Below, one piece after another: positions 35,187 through 43,579 of a DNA stretch of 64,000 nt. Both the position numbers and the translations under genes were made by a program. Source of the stretch: Gammaproteobacteria bacterium (GTDB lineage: Bacteria > Pseudomonadota > Gammaproteobacteria > Xanthomonadales > Wenzhouxiangellaceae); contig JAJFKX010000012.1 in the NCBI GenBank assembly GCA_021772985.1, forward strand, positions 62,001 to 126,000. Direction: 5' to 3'. Under the pieces are notes generated by a model. That model saw only the letters and a program-made list of their open reading frames with translations. It was not told the DNA's origin and made no database searches. The first letter of the stretch is position 1. Each line of letters begins with the position of its first letter.

Positions 35187-36278
35187 TTAAATGGGTTTTT
35201 TGCTTACAAAACCAGAGCTGATTCCCGTTGCCGACGATCGGCTGGAATTTATCTCAACACCTTGTTCTGCTGGTGCTAATTCTAACAGACCATAGCCTGC
35301 CACTTGAACCTGATTAGCAAATTGTGCGAGCTGATTGGTGTCGGCAGCGGCGGCCATTGCAATATCACCACCACCGGCACCTGAGGGTTTAAAGGCAACA
35401 CCATATTGTCTGGCAAGTTGTGCCAGGCGGCGATGATCGTCAGTATATATCTGCGCATCAGCAACCTCGCCCAAAGCCTGCATAGCCTGGCCATAGTCTG
35501 CAATGGATTGCAGGCAATCACCCGCAGATCCATTGGCAAAGGCTTTAACACCAGTTAGTGATAATTCACCAAGGTAAGCCATATGCCTGGCGTACTGGGT
35601 TGGATTATGCAGCTTAAAATCGCTCATCCGGCCAAGGAATTCACTTGTCGACGCCGAATGCCCAATCCATATCCAAATGCACTCAATGCTCGCCGGCCAT
35701 TGTAGTTGCTGCACAACACAATCGTTATCGGTGATGCGGTACTCTATTAATCCGCCATATATGCTGGCAGCTACATCTGCACCACTGCCACGGCCATCCT
35801 GCAGTTGCTGATGTAATTTGACCAGTAACGACAACCAGCGTTGCTGATCAAAAGTTTGCCCGGGATTGCGCTGCCGATACCAGGTTGCAGCCAGCGCAAC
35901 GGTCAGTGCAGCACTGGAGCCCAATCCAAGCTTATCACCATCACCGGAGAAAAAATCACGGGTATCCAAAGTCAATGACCAACTGTGTTTTGGGGTGTGC
36001 TCCCACTCGCCCAACGCCCGCATCAAAAGTGCAATAAACGGCAGTCTTTGCTGATGGTCAGCTTGCCGCCATTGGAACTGCTGGTTGTCATCAAAATAAA
36101 AGCTCAGCGGTTGATCAAGCAATGGCAGGGCGGTGATGGTATGGCTGTCTGCGGGTGCTAGCTGAACCCGTGCGCGCCTGGTCAGACCCTGAACGATTGC
36201 AGGATATCCCTCCAGGACCGCATATTCACCTAAAATCAATGCCTTGCCCGGTGTGCTGGTTTCAATTATTTGATTCAT
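35187..36278 (-). CDS. Phosphomevalonate kinase
   Basis: It phosphorylates phosphomevalonate to diphosphomevalonate. The product starting at MNQIIETSTPGKALILGEYA has 363 residues and the GHMP layout: motif 1 PGKALILGEYAVLEG, motif 2 KLGLGSSAALTVALAATW near residue 120, GRGSGADVAASIYGG near 165 and motif 3 KPSGAGGGDIAMA near 305. GSGADVAAS and the overall length mark it as the ERG8-type phosphomevalonate kinase and not mevalonate kinase. The track's 12 extra residues overlap the previous gene. Its ATG overlaps the decarboxylase stop (ATGA). Confidence 0.9.
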   Translation of the reverse strand: MNQIIETSTPGKALILGEYAVLEGYPAIVQGLTRRARVQLAPADSHTITALPLLDQPLSFYFDDNQQFQWRQADHQQRLPFIALLMRALGEWEHTPKHSWSLTLDTRDFFSGDGDKLGLGSSAALTVALAATWYRQRNPGQTFDQQRWLSLLVKLHQQLQDGRGSGADVAASIYGGLIEYRITDNDCVVQQLQWPASIECIWIWIGHSASTSEFLGRMSDFKLHNPTQYARHMAYLGELSLTGVKAFANGSAGDCLQSIADYGQAMQALGEVADAQIYTDDHRRLAQLARQYGVAFKPSGAGGGDIAMAAAADTNQLAQFANQVQVAGYGLLELAPAEQGVEINSSRSSATGISSGFVSKKPI

Positions 36279-37276
36279 TGTGGCTGCAGGCGTACGCCGC
36301 GTCCAAGACCACAAGTGATGACTTTAACTACCCCCGGCACCTGTTGCAGGCATTCGGCAACCTGACTAGTCGCACCCGCAGTGCAAACCGCTTTTACCTG
36401 TGGCCCTGCATCCATAGTGAAGCAAACCGGTAAGCCGGCAGCGCGCAAATCACGGATACTGTGCATGGCAGCCAGGGATGCAGCATTCCAATAAATCACA
36501 CCAGGTTGTGCGGCCAGTGCTGAGGCGTGCATTTTTAGCGTACTAAATTCAGTCACATTTGCCAGAGTCTCAAAATCTTTTGCTGCGATGGCATCTCTGG
36601 CAGTTTCGATATCTGCCTGGGCACCTGCAATCCAGGCCGGGTAATAAGGGGAGGTCTGCATGGTTTGTCGCATGCCATCCGTTGAACTGATTTTTTTACT
36701 GCCGGCATCAGTCACTGCAATCAGCACTTTCAGGTTCCAATAATCCGGCTGGTGCAGCTGTGTGGCGATACTGTCCAAACCATCTTTGCGCTGGCCGTGC
36801 GCCATTTCCACAATTCCACCAAATATTGAGCGGGCTGCAGATCCGGATCCTCGCCTGGCCAGCATTGATAACTGGCCGGGTTCCAGGCTCGCTTGCAAAG
36901 CCTTGCCGGTAGCCAGAGCCAGTGCAGCAAAACCAGATGCAGATGAGGCCAGTCCGGCAGCTGTGGGGAAATTGTTATGGCTGTTAACCTGCGCGTATGG
37001 ACGTTGCTGGTTAGTACTTTTGACCTGTTGATAAACCAGATTCAGAAATGCACTGATGCGGTCGGCTGCTGATTCACCGGGGTGTTGATTATTCAATTTA
37101 ATGCAGTCATGGTTCAAATCGGAATCAAAACTGACACTGGTGGTAGTGGTTAAACCATCCAAGGTCAGTGACAACGAACCAGTGGCAGGCAGGTTGAGTT
37201 TGTCATCACGTTTGCCCCAGTATTTGATCAGGGCAATATTGGCATGTGCGACAGCGGTAGCTTGAGTGTTGTGCAT
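36275..37276 (-). CDS. mvaD: Diphosphomevalonate decarboxylase
   Basis: It performs the ATP-dependent decarboxylation of diphosphomevalonate to IPP. The 333-residue protein begins with the family signature ANIALIKYWGKRDDKLNLPA, which includes the substrate-binding Tyr-Trp-Lys, then SLSLTLDGLTT. The ATP loop AAGLASSASGFAALALA is near residue 110, and the catalytic Asp region FTMDAGPQVKAVC near 285. It ends in a 4-base overlap with phosphomevalonate kinase and starts 5 bases after the sulfotransferase gene, all on one strand. Length and motifs are normal. Confidence 0.95.
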   Translation of the reverse strand: MHNTQATAVAHANIALIKYWGKRDDKLNLPATGSLSLTLDGLTTTTSVSFDSDLNHDCIKLNNQHPGESAADRISAFLNLVYQQVKSTNQQRPYAQVNSHNNFPTAAGLASSASGFAALALATGKALQASLEPGQLSMLARRGSGSAARSIFGGIVEMAHGQRKDGLDSIATQLHQPDYWNLKVLIAVTDAGSKKISSTDGMRQTMQTSPYYPAWIAGAQADIETARDAIAAKDFETLANVTEFSTLKMHASALAAQPGVIYWNAASLAAMHSIRDLRAAGLPVCFTMDAGPQVKAVCTAGATSQVAECLQQVPGVVKVITCGLGRGVRLQPQ

Positions 37277-37281
37277 AACGA

Positions 37282-38529
37282 TTATGCTACAGCGGCTGCA
37301 GATGGCCGCAGAAAACGTTGTCGGTAGGCACTAAAGTGCTCATTGATCCAGTCTGTCTGAAGGCCGAAATCGGTCAATGTATGTTGATGATGCCCATGTC
37401 TGTGTTTGGGGTTGCGGGTTAACCAGGCCTCCTGGGATGCGGCGGTTTGTGGTTGCCAATCCAATTCGAAATGGGCATAAATCTGCTGCAGCGTATTCAG
37501 TGGTGAGGTCGTGAGTTGGTGGTAATCCACGTCAAATATCCGTTCCGAGGGGATCTTTTTTTGATCTCTGGTTAGCAATGCCGATGCCAACGCCTGTGAC
37601 CACCGGTGGATCACTTCCGGGCCAATCTGCCGGGCATCATGCCGATCACTAAAGGCGCCTCGCAGTTCAATTGTCAGACTGGCCAGCGATGACATCACTT
37701 CAGTGGGTTCCCGATGGGTTTGAATAATGCAGGCGTCCGGATAAATTTCCAGTAATTCGCTCAGTCCAAACAGGTGCGCAGGTGCTTTTAGTACCCAGCG
37801 TTGAGTTGGAGCCTGCCACTGCATGTGCTGTAAAAAACGCCGGTGATAACGGTATGCAGCGCTGCGACTTTGTTGCTGCAGCCAGCTTTGATAGCGAGGC
37901 ACATAGTGGGTCGTCTGAAATTGATAACTATGCAGTGCATGGGCTGTTATCACCAGACATTCCTGAGGCAAACCGGCCTTGACAGCATGAATTCGATGGA
38001 AGTCGGGTGCCAGAGCATCAAGCCATAACAATTGTGATGCCACTTTGCGTTGGATTGCCGCATGTTGCCGGGCATGTCGGCTTGCTGCAATCACAGGTTG
38101 CATGGTTTCCCAGGTTAATGGTGAACGATGCCGGGGATCACTGGCCAACAGGTTTTGTAACATGGTTGTGCCGGTACGAGGCAATCCGACCACGAATATC
38201 GGTTTTTTAATGGGTTGTTGGGTAATTGGCGGGTTGTCAGCAATGACTTTTTCGATTTCCAGCCGATGTTTGAGTAATCTGAGCAAATCAAAACGAGCTG
38301 CGATTCTTCCGGGCAGGTGCAGCTCAGCATCGGTTTCAAAATCCTGGCATAACAAAGTTAATGGTAAATTTGGGTCAGGGTCTCCCCATTGATCCCATTG
38401 AGCCAGTTCCTGTGCTGCTGTTAACAGTCGATGACTGGAAAGTTTGGGATTCTCTAAGCCAAAATATCGCAGCAGCCGACCTGACTGCTTAGCGGTACCG
38501 ATAGTGTAACGGCGCAGCTGGCGTAACAT
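37282..38529 (-). CDS. PAPS-dependent sulfotransferase family protein within the hopanoid operon
   Basis: I start at MLRQLRRYTI, because GGGAG lies 8 bases before this ATG. The 415-residue protein has the 5'-phosphosulfate loop VVGLPRTGTTMLQNLLASDP near residue 115. The 3'-phosphate-binding region is IIQTHREPTEVMSSLASLT near 250. These define the large bacterial Sulfotransfer_3-type family; the acceptor cannot be predicted. No leader or membrane span is present. Its position between hpnA and mvaD, with tight spacing on both sides, suggests it acts on an isoprenoid or hopanoid product. Family members also include enzymes of uncertain activity, so sulfation remains a hypothesis. Confidence 0.82.
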   Translation of the reverse strand: MLRQLRRYTIGTAKQSGRLLRYFGLENPKLSSHRLLTAAQELAQWDQWGDPDPNLPLTLLCQDFETDAELHLPGRIAARFDLLRLLKHRLEIEKVIADNPPITQQPIKKPIFVVGLPRTGTTMLQNLLASDPRHRSPLTWETMQPVIAASRHARQHAAIQRKVASQLLWLDALAPDFHRIHAVKAGLPQECLVITAHALHSYQFQTTHYVPRYQSWLQQQSRSAAYRYHRRFLQHMQWQAPTQRWVLKAPAHLFGLSELLEIYPDACIIQTHREPTEVMSSLASLTIELRGAFSDRHDARQIGPEVIHRWSQALASALLTRDQKKIPSERIFDVDYHQLTTSPLNTLQQIYAHFELDWQPQTAASQEAWLTRNPKHRHGHHQHTLTDFGLQTDWINEHFSAYRQRFLRPSAAAVA

Positions 38530-38583
38530 TAAGCACTCCCTGAAAGTCGGTAGCATACGTTTAATTTTTGCATGACTGACTCT

Positions 38584-39588
38584 TTACCCAAAATAACCAT
38601 GTTGCCTGTACCAGTCCAGTGCGTCACTGAGAGCTGCCTGAGCCGGTCGTGGTTGATAACCCAGCTCATTAATCGCCCGCTGACTACTGAAAAACATCGG
38701 CTTACGGGCTAATTTTACCCCAGTAACGGTTGTCAACGGCTCCCGCCGCGTAATCAAATGCGCCCAGGCTTCGCTGATATAAGCCAATGGCAATACCAAG
38801 GGAGCCGGCAGTTGAACTGTTGGAGGCTTGCGATTCAGCAATTTTGCCAGTTTGAAAAGCACCTGTTGCAAACTTAAATTTTCACTGCCAAGAATATATT
38901 GGCGGCCCGGTTCGCCAAGTTCAAGCGCTAATAGATGCCCATTAGCAACATCATCAACATGGACAACATTCAGGCCGGTATCGACAAATGCCGGGACCTT
39001 GCCGCGGGCAGCTTCCACGATCAGTCGGCCGGTAGGGGTGGGTTTGATATCGCCTGGACCGACAGGTGTGCTGGGATGGACAATCACTGCTGGCAGCTGC
39101 TGTTCAGTGATCATTGCTTTGACCTTCTGTTCAGCTGCATATTTGGTTTTTTTGTAAGCGCCGATCAAATCTTTGGGGTTAAGCGATGTATCTTCATCAC
39201 TGGGTGTGCCATCTGAATGTAAGCCGATGGTGGCCACGGTGCTGGTGTAAACAATACGTTTTACACCAGCTTCCAGTGCAGCCTGCATTAGTGTTTGTGT
39301 GCCGGTGACATTAACTGCGTACATATAATCCGGGTCAGGCACCCATAGACGATAATCAGCAGCCACATGAAATAGATAGTCGCAATCATTAATCGCCTGG
39401 TGCAGCGACACATGATCGGTCAAATCACCGGTTACCTGTTCCACGTCCAGTCCGGCCAAGTTACGCAAATCAGCATTGGCCCTCGCCAAGCAACGTACAT
39501 GATGACCGGCAGCCAGTAAACGACGTGTTACAGCCGCACCTACAAAGCCGGTGGCACCAGTTACCAGGCTAAGCGGTTTAGTTGTCAT
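38584..39588 (-). CDS. hpnA: Hopanoid-associated sugar epimerase/reductase HpnA
   Basis: The 334-residue NAD(P)-dependent extended short-chain dehydrogenase has the Rossmann motif VTGATGFVGAAVTRRLLAAGH, the family segment NDCDYLFHVAADYRLWVPDP near residue 75 and the catalytic YKKTKYAAE near 145. VHPSTPVGPGDIKPTPTG near 170 is a strong HpnA signature. HpnA is consistently found with hopanoid genes and is thought to modify the side-chain sugar, but its exact reaction is not settled. Its start overlaps the 3' end of hpnN by 11 bases. Confidence 0.92.
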   Translation of the reverse strand: MTTKPLSLVTGATGFVGAAVTRRLLAAGHHVRCLARANADLRNLAGLDVEQVTGDLTDHVSLHQAINDCDYLFHVAADYRLWVPDPDYMYAVNVTGTQTLMQAALEAGVKRIVYTSTVATIGLHSDGTPSDEDTSLNPKDLIGAYKKTKYAAEQKVKAMITEQQLPAVIVHPSTPVGPGDIKPTPTGRLIVEAARGKVPAFVDTGLNVVHVDDVANGHLLALELGEPGRQYILGSENLSLQQVLFKLAKLLNRKPPTVQLPAPLVLPLAYISEAWAHLITRREPLTTVTGVKLARKPMFFSSQRAINELGYQPRPAQAALSDALDWYRQHGYFG

Positions 39589-42232
39589 GGTGGTCTCCAG
39601 CCGGAGCAGGGACTACCACCGGCATCAAAGCCGGTAAAACCAATAGTGTGGCGGTTACCATCAAGCTCAAACCAAGCGCCAGTAGCAAGCCCATGCTGGC
39701 GGTGCCGGTATGTGTTGAAAACATCAGGTTGCCGAAGCTGAGTACGGTAGTTAAGGCACCGAATACAATACCTCGTGCGGTGGTGGTGCGTAATACATTT
39801 GCCAGCTGACCATCGGCGGTAGTAGGCATGTCACGGCTACGGTGCCGGTAAACCAGGTGGACACCGTTATCCACAGCAACCCCGAGTAGCAAAGGCAGCG
39901 CAACCACATTGGCAAAATTAAGTGGCACTTTAATTAAAACCAGAATGGCGCCGGTGACAAGGCCACCCAAAAGCAATGGCACCAGCACCCGGGTGCTATC
40001 ACCAACACTGCGCAAAATAATGATCAAAACCAGACCAATTCCAAGTACTGCCCAGAGCATGGCTTCCCGCAATGCAGCACTGACTGCCTGGCCGGAGCGT
40101 TGTTGCAGAACCGGCATTCCGGTGACCTGTGGGGCCAGGTTGGCTACTTTACCGATCAACTCGCGGACATAAGCAAAATCATTGGTGTCACCGGCAGGAA
40201 AAACCTGCACTATGTAAGTCCCCGATGGGCTGCGCCAGCGGTCACTTATGTGGTCGGGTAATGCATCACTGGTGACTTGTTGGTCGACGCTTATGACTTG
40301 TTGCAGGCGCTTTAAGGTATCAGGCAGCAAGCCGATCAATGCGCTATTTAATGCCGGGTAAACTGATGTGCCATGATCCGAATTTTCCAGCTGTTGTAAT
40401 GTGGTATATAGCTGATTGGCGACAGGCGTATCAAATTTCGGTAATGCCAAGGCCAATTGGCTGATGGCGTAATGCAGGCGATCTTGATCAAGTACAGGCA
40501 GGTTGTCTGGAATTGATAATAAATCCAATCCGGTGGTCCAGCGAAGATCTTCCAGCAACAACAGTTTTTCCTCTTGATCAACCGGGATCAGGTCAAGCAA
40601 GGAGATGGCGCGATCAACTTCTGGTAATGCACGCAGCTGCATGGTGATACGTTGTGCTTCACTGGCATTATCGCTAAGTACTTGCAAGTTCCGGTGCCCG
40701 GTCGATTGACTGCGCAATAATTGGCGCAAAGTATTCACAGATTCTGATTGCGGATCACGCAGATTAAGTGGGTCGCTATCAAACGGTAACTGCCAAGCCA
40801 GGGCTATACTTGACAAAGCGATCAATAATGCACCGATACGGACTTTCCTACGCTGCAGCAGGGGAGCATCCAGCAGGGTTTCCGGCAACTGCAAGCGGCT
40901 TCGGGTGTTATCAACTTTGGGCGCAGGGGTGACAGCCAGTAGTGCAGGCAGCAGGCTGTAGCTGATAGCAAAAGTGATGAACATGGCTACGCCGGCTATT
41001 AATCCAAGCTCAGCCACGCCACGAAAGGCCGTTGGCATAAATGCGAAAAAACCGATTGCAGTGGTAATTGCACTCAGCGCCAGAGCACCGGCCAGTAACC
41101 GGGCGGTGCTGAGGATTGCCATATGTTTGGACGTTTGCTGAACAAGTTGTTCGCGGTAGCGCAGCATAAAATGAATGCCATAATTCACGCCCAGGCCGAT
41201 ATACAAAACGGTAAAGGCAATTGAAATCAGGTTGATACGGCCTACTGCCAAAGCAGCAAAACCCAATGTCAGGGTGAAACCTGCGGCCAGGCTTAGCAAT
41301 GCAATGGCGACCAACCGAATTGAACGCAAGGCCCACAACATAACCAAAGTCACCAGGATAATGGCCAGAATACCGGCACGTTTGGCACCGGTCAAAGCAC
41401 TCAGCAATTCCTCATGTTCCAGTGCTACCGGGCCGCTAAGCAACATCCGCACAGGTTGCTCTGCGGTCAGATTCAGGTCAGTGCGAACCTTATCAGCTGC
41501 AGCCATGACCTCACGGCCGGCCATCACCTGGGTAAAATTCAATCGCGGTTCGACCACCAGGGTTTCGCGAAAAACACTTGTCTGCGCGATGTTATCTGGA
41601 GTGGCAAAAAACACCTGTTCCCAGGACATCGCGGCTGGTTGGCCGGTTAATACCTGTGTTGTGGTTCGGTCAATAGCCGACAGCATATTATCCAGCCCAG
41701 CCGCTTGGGTTTCGGCGTAGTCGCCGGCCTCGGTCAGTAGTTCAAACAGCGTGGCTGCTTGCGGGTCTTCCGCCAGGCGGGTCAGAAAAGGCTGTGCAGC
41801 ACTCAGCTGGTCGCCTAATTCAGTCAGCTCTTCAGGGCTCAAAAACAACAGGCCATTTTGCTGGAAATAGGCCTCGCCCGCGAACCAATCAACTGCAGCA
41901 AAATGCTGCTGGTCAGCCAATAGCCGGGTTTTTACCTGATGGGCAGTGTTGCGCGCCTGTTCCGGTGTCGGAGCTTCAATCACCACCAGCAGGTTATTGG
42001 CCAGGGTAGGGAATTCACGTCGGAATCGATCGAATGTTTGCCGAAAAGGCAAGCTGGCATCCAGCATATCTGCAGTGTCGGTATTCACACCCAGATGCTT
42101 GACGGTGTAATCCAGTGCACCGGCACTGGCCAAAAACAATAGTCCGATAATGAACCACGGGTAGCGAATAACCAGCTTCAACCAGGCCATCAGTGCATTT
42201 TGGATACGGGTGTTGTCTGCGGTTTTTTTCAT
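39578..42232 (-). CDS. hpnN: Hopanoid transporter HpnN (RND/MMPL superfamily)
   Basis: The 884-residue inner-membrane protein has two RND halves. Each has an N-terminal span, a large periplasmic domain (the first opening HLGVNTDTADMLDASLPFRQ) and a block of about five spans. VLYIGLGVNYGIHFMLRYRE near residue 345 and LLLGVAVDNGVHLVYRHRS near 800 are the matching sterol-sensing-like helix 4 segments. HpnN moves hopanoids from the inner to the outer membrane in Rhodopseudomonas. It is encoded with hpnM (an MlaC-like periplasmic carrier), which probably works with it. Length is normal. Confidence 0.93.
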   Translation of the reverse strand: MKKTADNTRIQNALMAWLKLVIRYPWFIIGLLFLASAGALDYTVKHLGVNTDTADMLDASLPFRQTFDRFRREFPTLANNLLVVIEAPTPEQARNTAHQVKTRLLADQQHFAAVDWFAGEAYFQQNGLLFLSPEELTELGDQLSAAQPFLTRLAEDPQAATLFELLTEAGDYAETQAAGLDNMLSAIDRTTTQVLTGQPAAMSWEQVFFATPDNIAQTSVFRETLVVEPRLNFTQVMAGREVMAAADKVRTDLNLTAEQPVRMLLSGPVALEHEELLSALTGAKRAGILAIILVTLVMLWALRSIRLVAIALLSLAAGFTLTLGFAALAVGRINLISIAFTVLYIGLGVNYGIHFMLRYREQLVQQTSKHMAILSTARLLAGALALSAITTAIGFFAFMPTAFRGVAELGLIAGVAMFITFAISYSLLPALLAVTPAPKVDNTRSRLQLPETLLDAPLLQRRKVRIGALLIALSSIALAWQLPFDSDPLNLRDPQSESVNTLRQLLRSQSTGHRNLQVLSDNASEAQRITMQLRALPEVDRAISLLDLIPVDQEEKLLLLEDLRWTTGLDLLSIPDNLPVLDQDRLHYAISQLALALPKFDTPVANQLYTTLQQLENSDHGTSVYPALNSALIGLLPDTLKRLQQVISVDQQVTSDALPDHISDRWRSPSGTYIVQVFPAGDTNDFAYVRELIGKVANLAPQVTGMPVLQQRSGQAVSAALREAMLWAVLGIGLVLIIILRSVGDSTRVLVPLLLGGLVTGAILVLIKVPLNFANVVALPLLLGVAVDNGVHLVYRHRSRDMPTTADGQLANVLRTTTARGIVFGALTTVLSFGNLMFSTHTGTASMGLLLALGLSLMVTATLLVLPALMPVVVPAPAGDHHDN

Positions 42233-42260
42233 TGGTTGGATAAACGATCAGCAGTTGAGA

Positions 42261-42905
42261 TTATTCTGACACCAGCCGTTCAACCTGCTGTTGGAGGTAA
42301 TCAAGCACGGCTTCCAAACCTCCCTGGTTATATAGTTTGCTGTATTGGGTACGTTTTAATGCCAGATCGCTGACTCCGCGAGTGGTTATATTGACTATCC
42401 GCCATTGGTCGTTTTCCTGTAGCAGCAGATAATCGAAAGCAATCTGTTCGCCCTTGCCAGTAAGCAACTGATGCCTAACCTGGGCACGGTTACTGCCGGG
42501 CTGCATGGCGCTTACCGCAACAAATTGTTGATCATTGAAACTGTTGAAACGGGCAGCATAGGTGGCAATGGTCAAAGCCTGAAATGAATTCATGAAGTTG
42601 CTTTGCTGAGCTGGATCAAATGTATTCCAACGGCTGCCAAATAAAAACCTGCCCATCCGGGGAAAGTTGAATACCCGTTCTATTACCGGTTGCAAGCGCT
42701 GGCTGCGACCGGCATGATCGAGTTGTTCTGCCTGCATGATATTTAATAATGCCTGTTCCAGAGTCACCACAACCTGTTCGGGTGCTGCGTCGCTGGAAGC
42801 TGGGGTGATAATGCTTTCGGTTTGTGCAAATACTGCTGAAATCGACAGCACTATGCCAAGCATTATCACTGCAGGAAAGTGCTTTGAATAGATTTTTTTG
42901 ATCAT
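42261..42905 (-). CDS. hpnM: HpnM, MlaC/Ttg2D-like periplasmic lipid carrier
   Basis: The 214-residue protein has a signal peptide (IMLGIVLSISAVFAQ). It then shows the MlaC-family core: VIERVFNFPRMGRFLFGSRW near residue 75, QQSNFMNSFQALTIATYAAR near 105 and NDQWRIVNITTRGVSDLALK near 165. MlaC proteins carry phospholipids across the periplasm; HpnM is their hopanoid-cluster relative, so a hopanoid cargo is inferred. Its ATG overlaps the hpnG stop (ATGA), and it is followed by hpnN 28 bases on. Confidence 0.9.
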   Translation of the reverse strand: MIKKIYSKHFPAVIMLGIVLSISAVFAQTESIITPASSDAAPEQVVVTLEQALLNIMQAEQLDHAGRSQRLQPVIERVFNFPRMGRFLFGSRWNTFDPAQQSNFMNSFQALTIATYAARFNSFNDQQFVAVSAMQPGSNRAQVRHQLLTGKGEQIAFDYLLLQENDQWRIVNITTRGVSDLALKRTQYSKLYNQGGLEAVLDYLQQQVERLVSE

Positions 42906-43573
42906 TCCATTCTCTCAAGTGTTTGTGCAACAGTGGCTAGTGTCTGACAAGCTTGCTGTTGTGCTCTGGCCAGCTTGAACATGGCCTGCATCCTAACAGG
43001 CTTAGCTGCCAGCCAACCGGCCAGGCGCAAGATTTTTGGTTGTGCGTAGCTATCACAGCATTCGATCAGACCAGCCGGTAATGTTTGCTCTGAATCGTCC
43101 AATATTGCCCGTGTTACCAGAGCAGGGACTTTATGCTGAGCGGCTATTCGCATGACCATGGCGCTTTCCATATCTGTCGCGGATGCCTGAGTATCAGCAG
43201 CGAGTGTCTTTTTAGCCGAACACGAAGTCAATACGGTAGCAGTCTCAGCCAGTGGAGCATGACATGCATCAGTTAACTGGCTGCTGAACCGCTGCCACCA
43301 ATGTTGATCACACAGCAGATGTGATCCATCGGCGGTCACTATCTTCTGCGGCAACAACAATGTTCCGGCTGTAAGCCCAGGTTGCAGACCGGCGGCGCAG
43401 CCATAGCTGAGCAATACATTCGCGCCTTGCTCGATAAGTGCCTGCGCGCCGGCAGCGGCGGCGGACGGACCCATTCCAGTCAGTTGCCAGCGGATGGTTG
43501 TACTATCCTTGACTAATACCTTTTGCAGACATCGTGCTTCCCAGCGCAATGCCACAACTACACCGATAAGCAT
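42902..43573 (-). CDS. hpnG: Hopanoid-associated phosphorylase HpnG
   Basis: HpnG removes adenine from adenosylhopane, the product of HpnH, to give ribosylhopane or its phosphate. The 223-residue member of the nucleoside phosphorylase family begins IGVVVALRWEARCLQKVL. It shows GMGPSAAAAGAQALIEQGAN near residue 33, LLSYGCAAGLQPGLTAGTL near 53 and DMESAMVMRIAAQHKVPALV near 140, where Met-Glu-Ser is the substrate-binding part. It starts 6 bases after the cyclase gene and overlaps hpnM by 4 bases. Confidence 0.9.
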   Translation of the reverse strand: MLIGVVVALRWEARCLQKVLVKDSTTIRWQLTGMGPSAAAAGAQALIEQGANVLLSYGCAAGLQPGLTAGTLLLPQKIVTADGSHLLCDQHWWQRFSSQLTDACHAPLAETATVLTSCSAKKTLAADTQASATDMESAMVMRIAAQHKVPALVTRAILDDSEQTLPAGLIECCDSYAQPKILRLAGWLAAKPVRMQAMFKLARAQQQACQTLATVAQTLERME

Positions 43574-43579
43574 CGCTGA

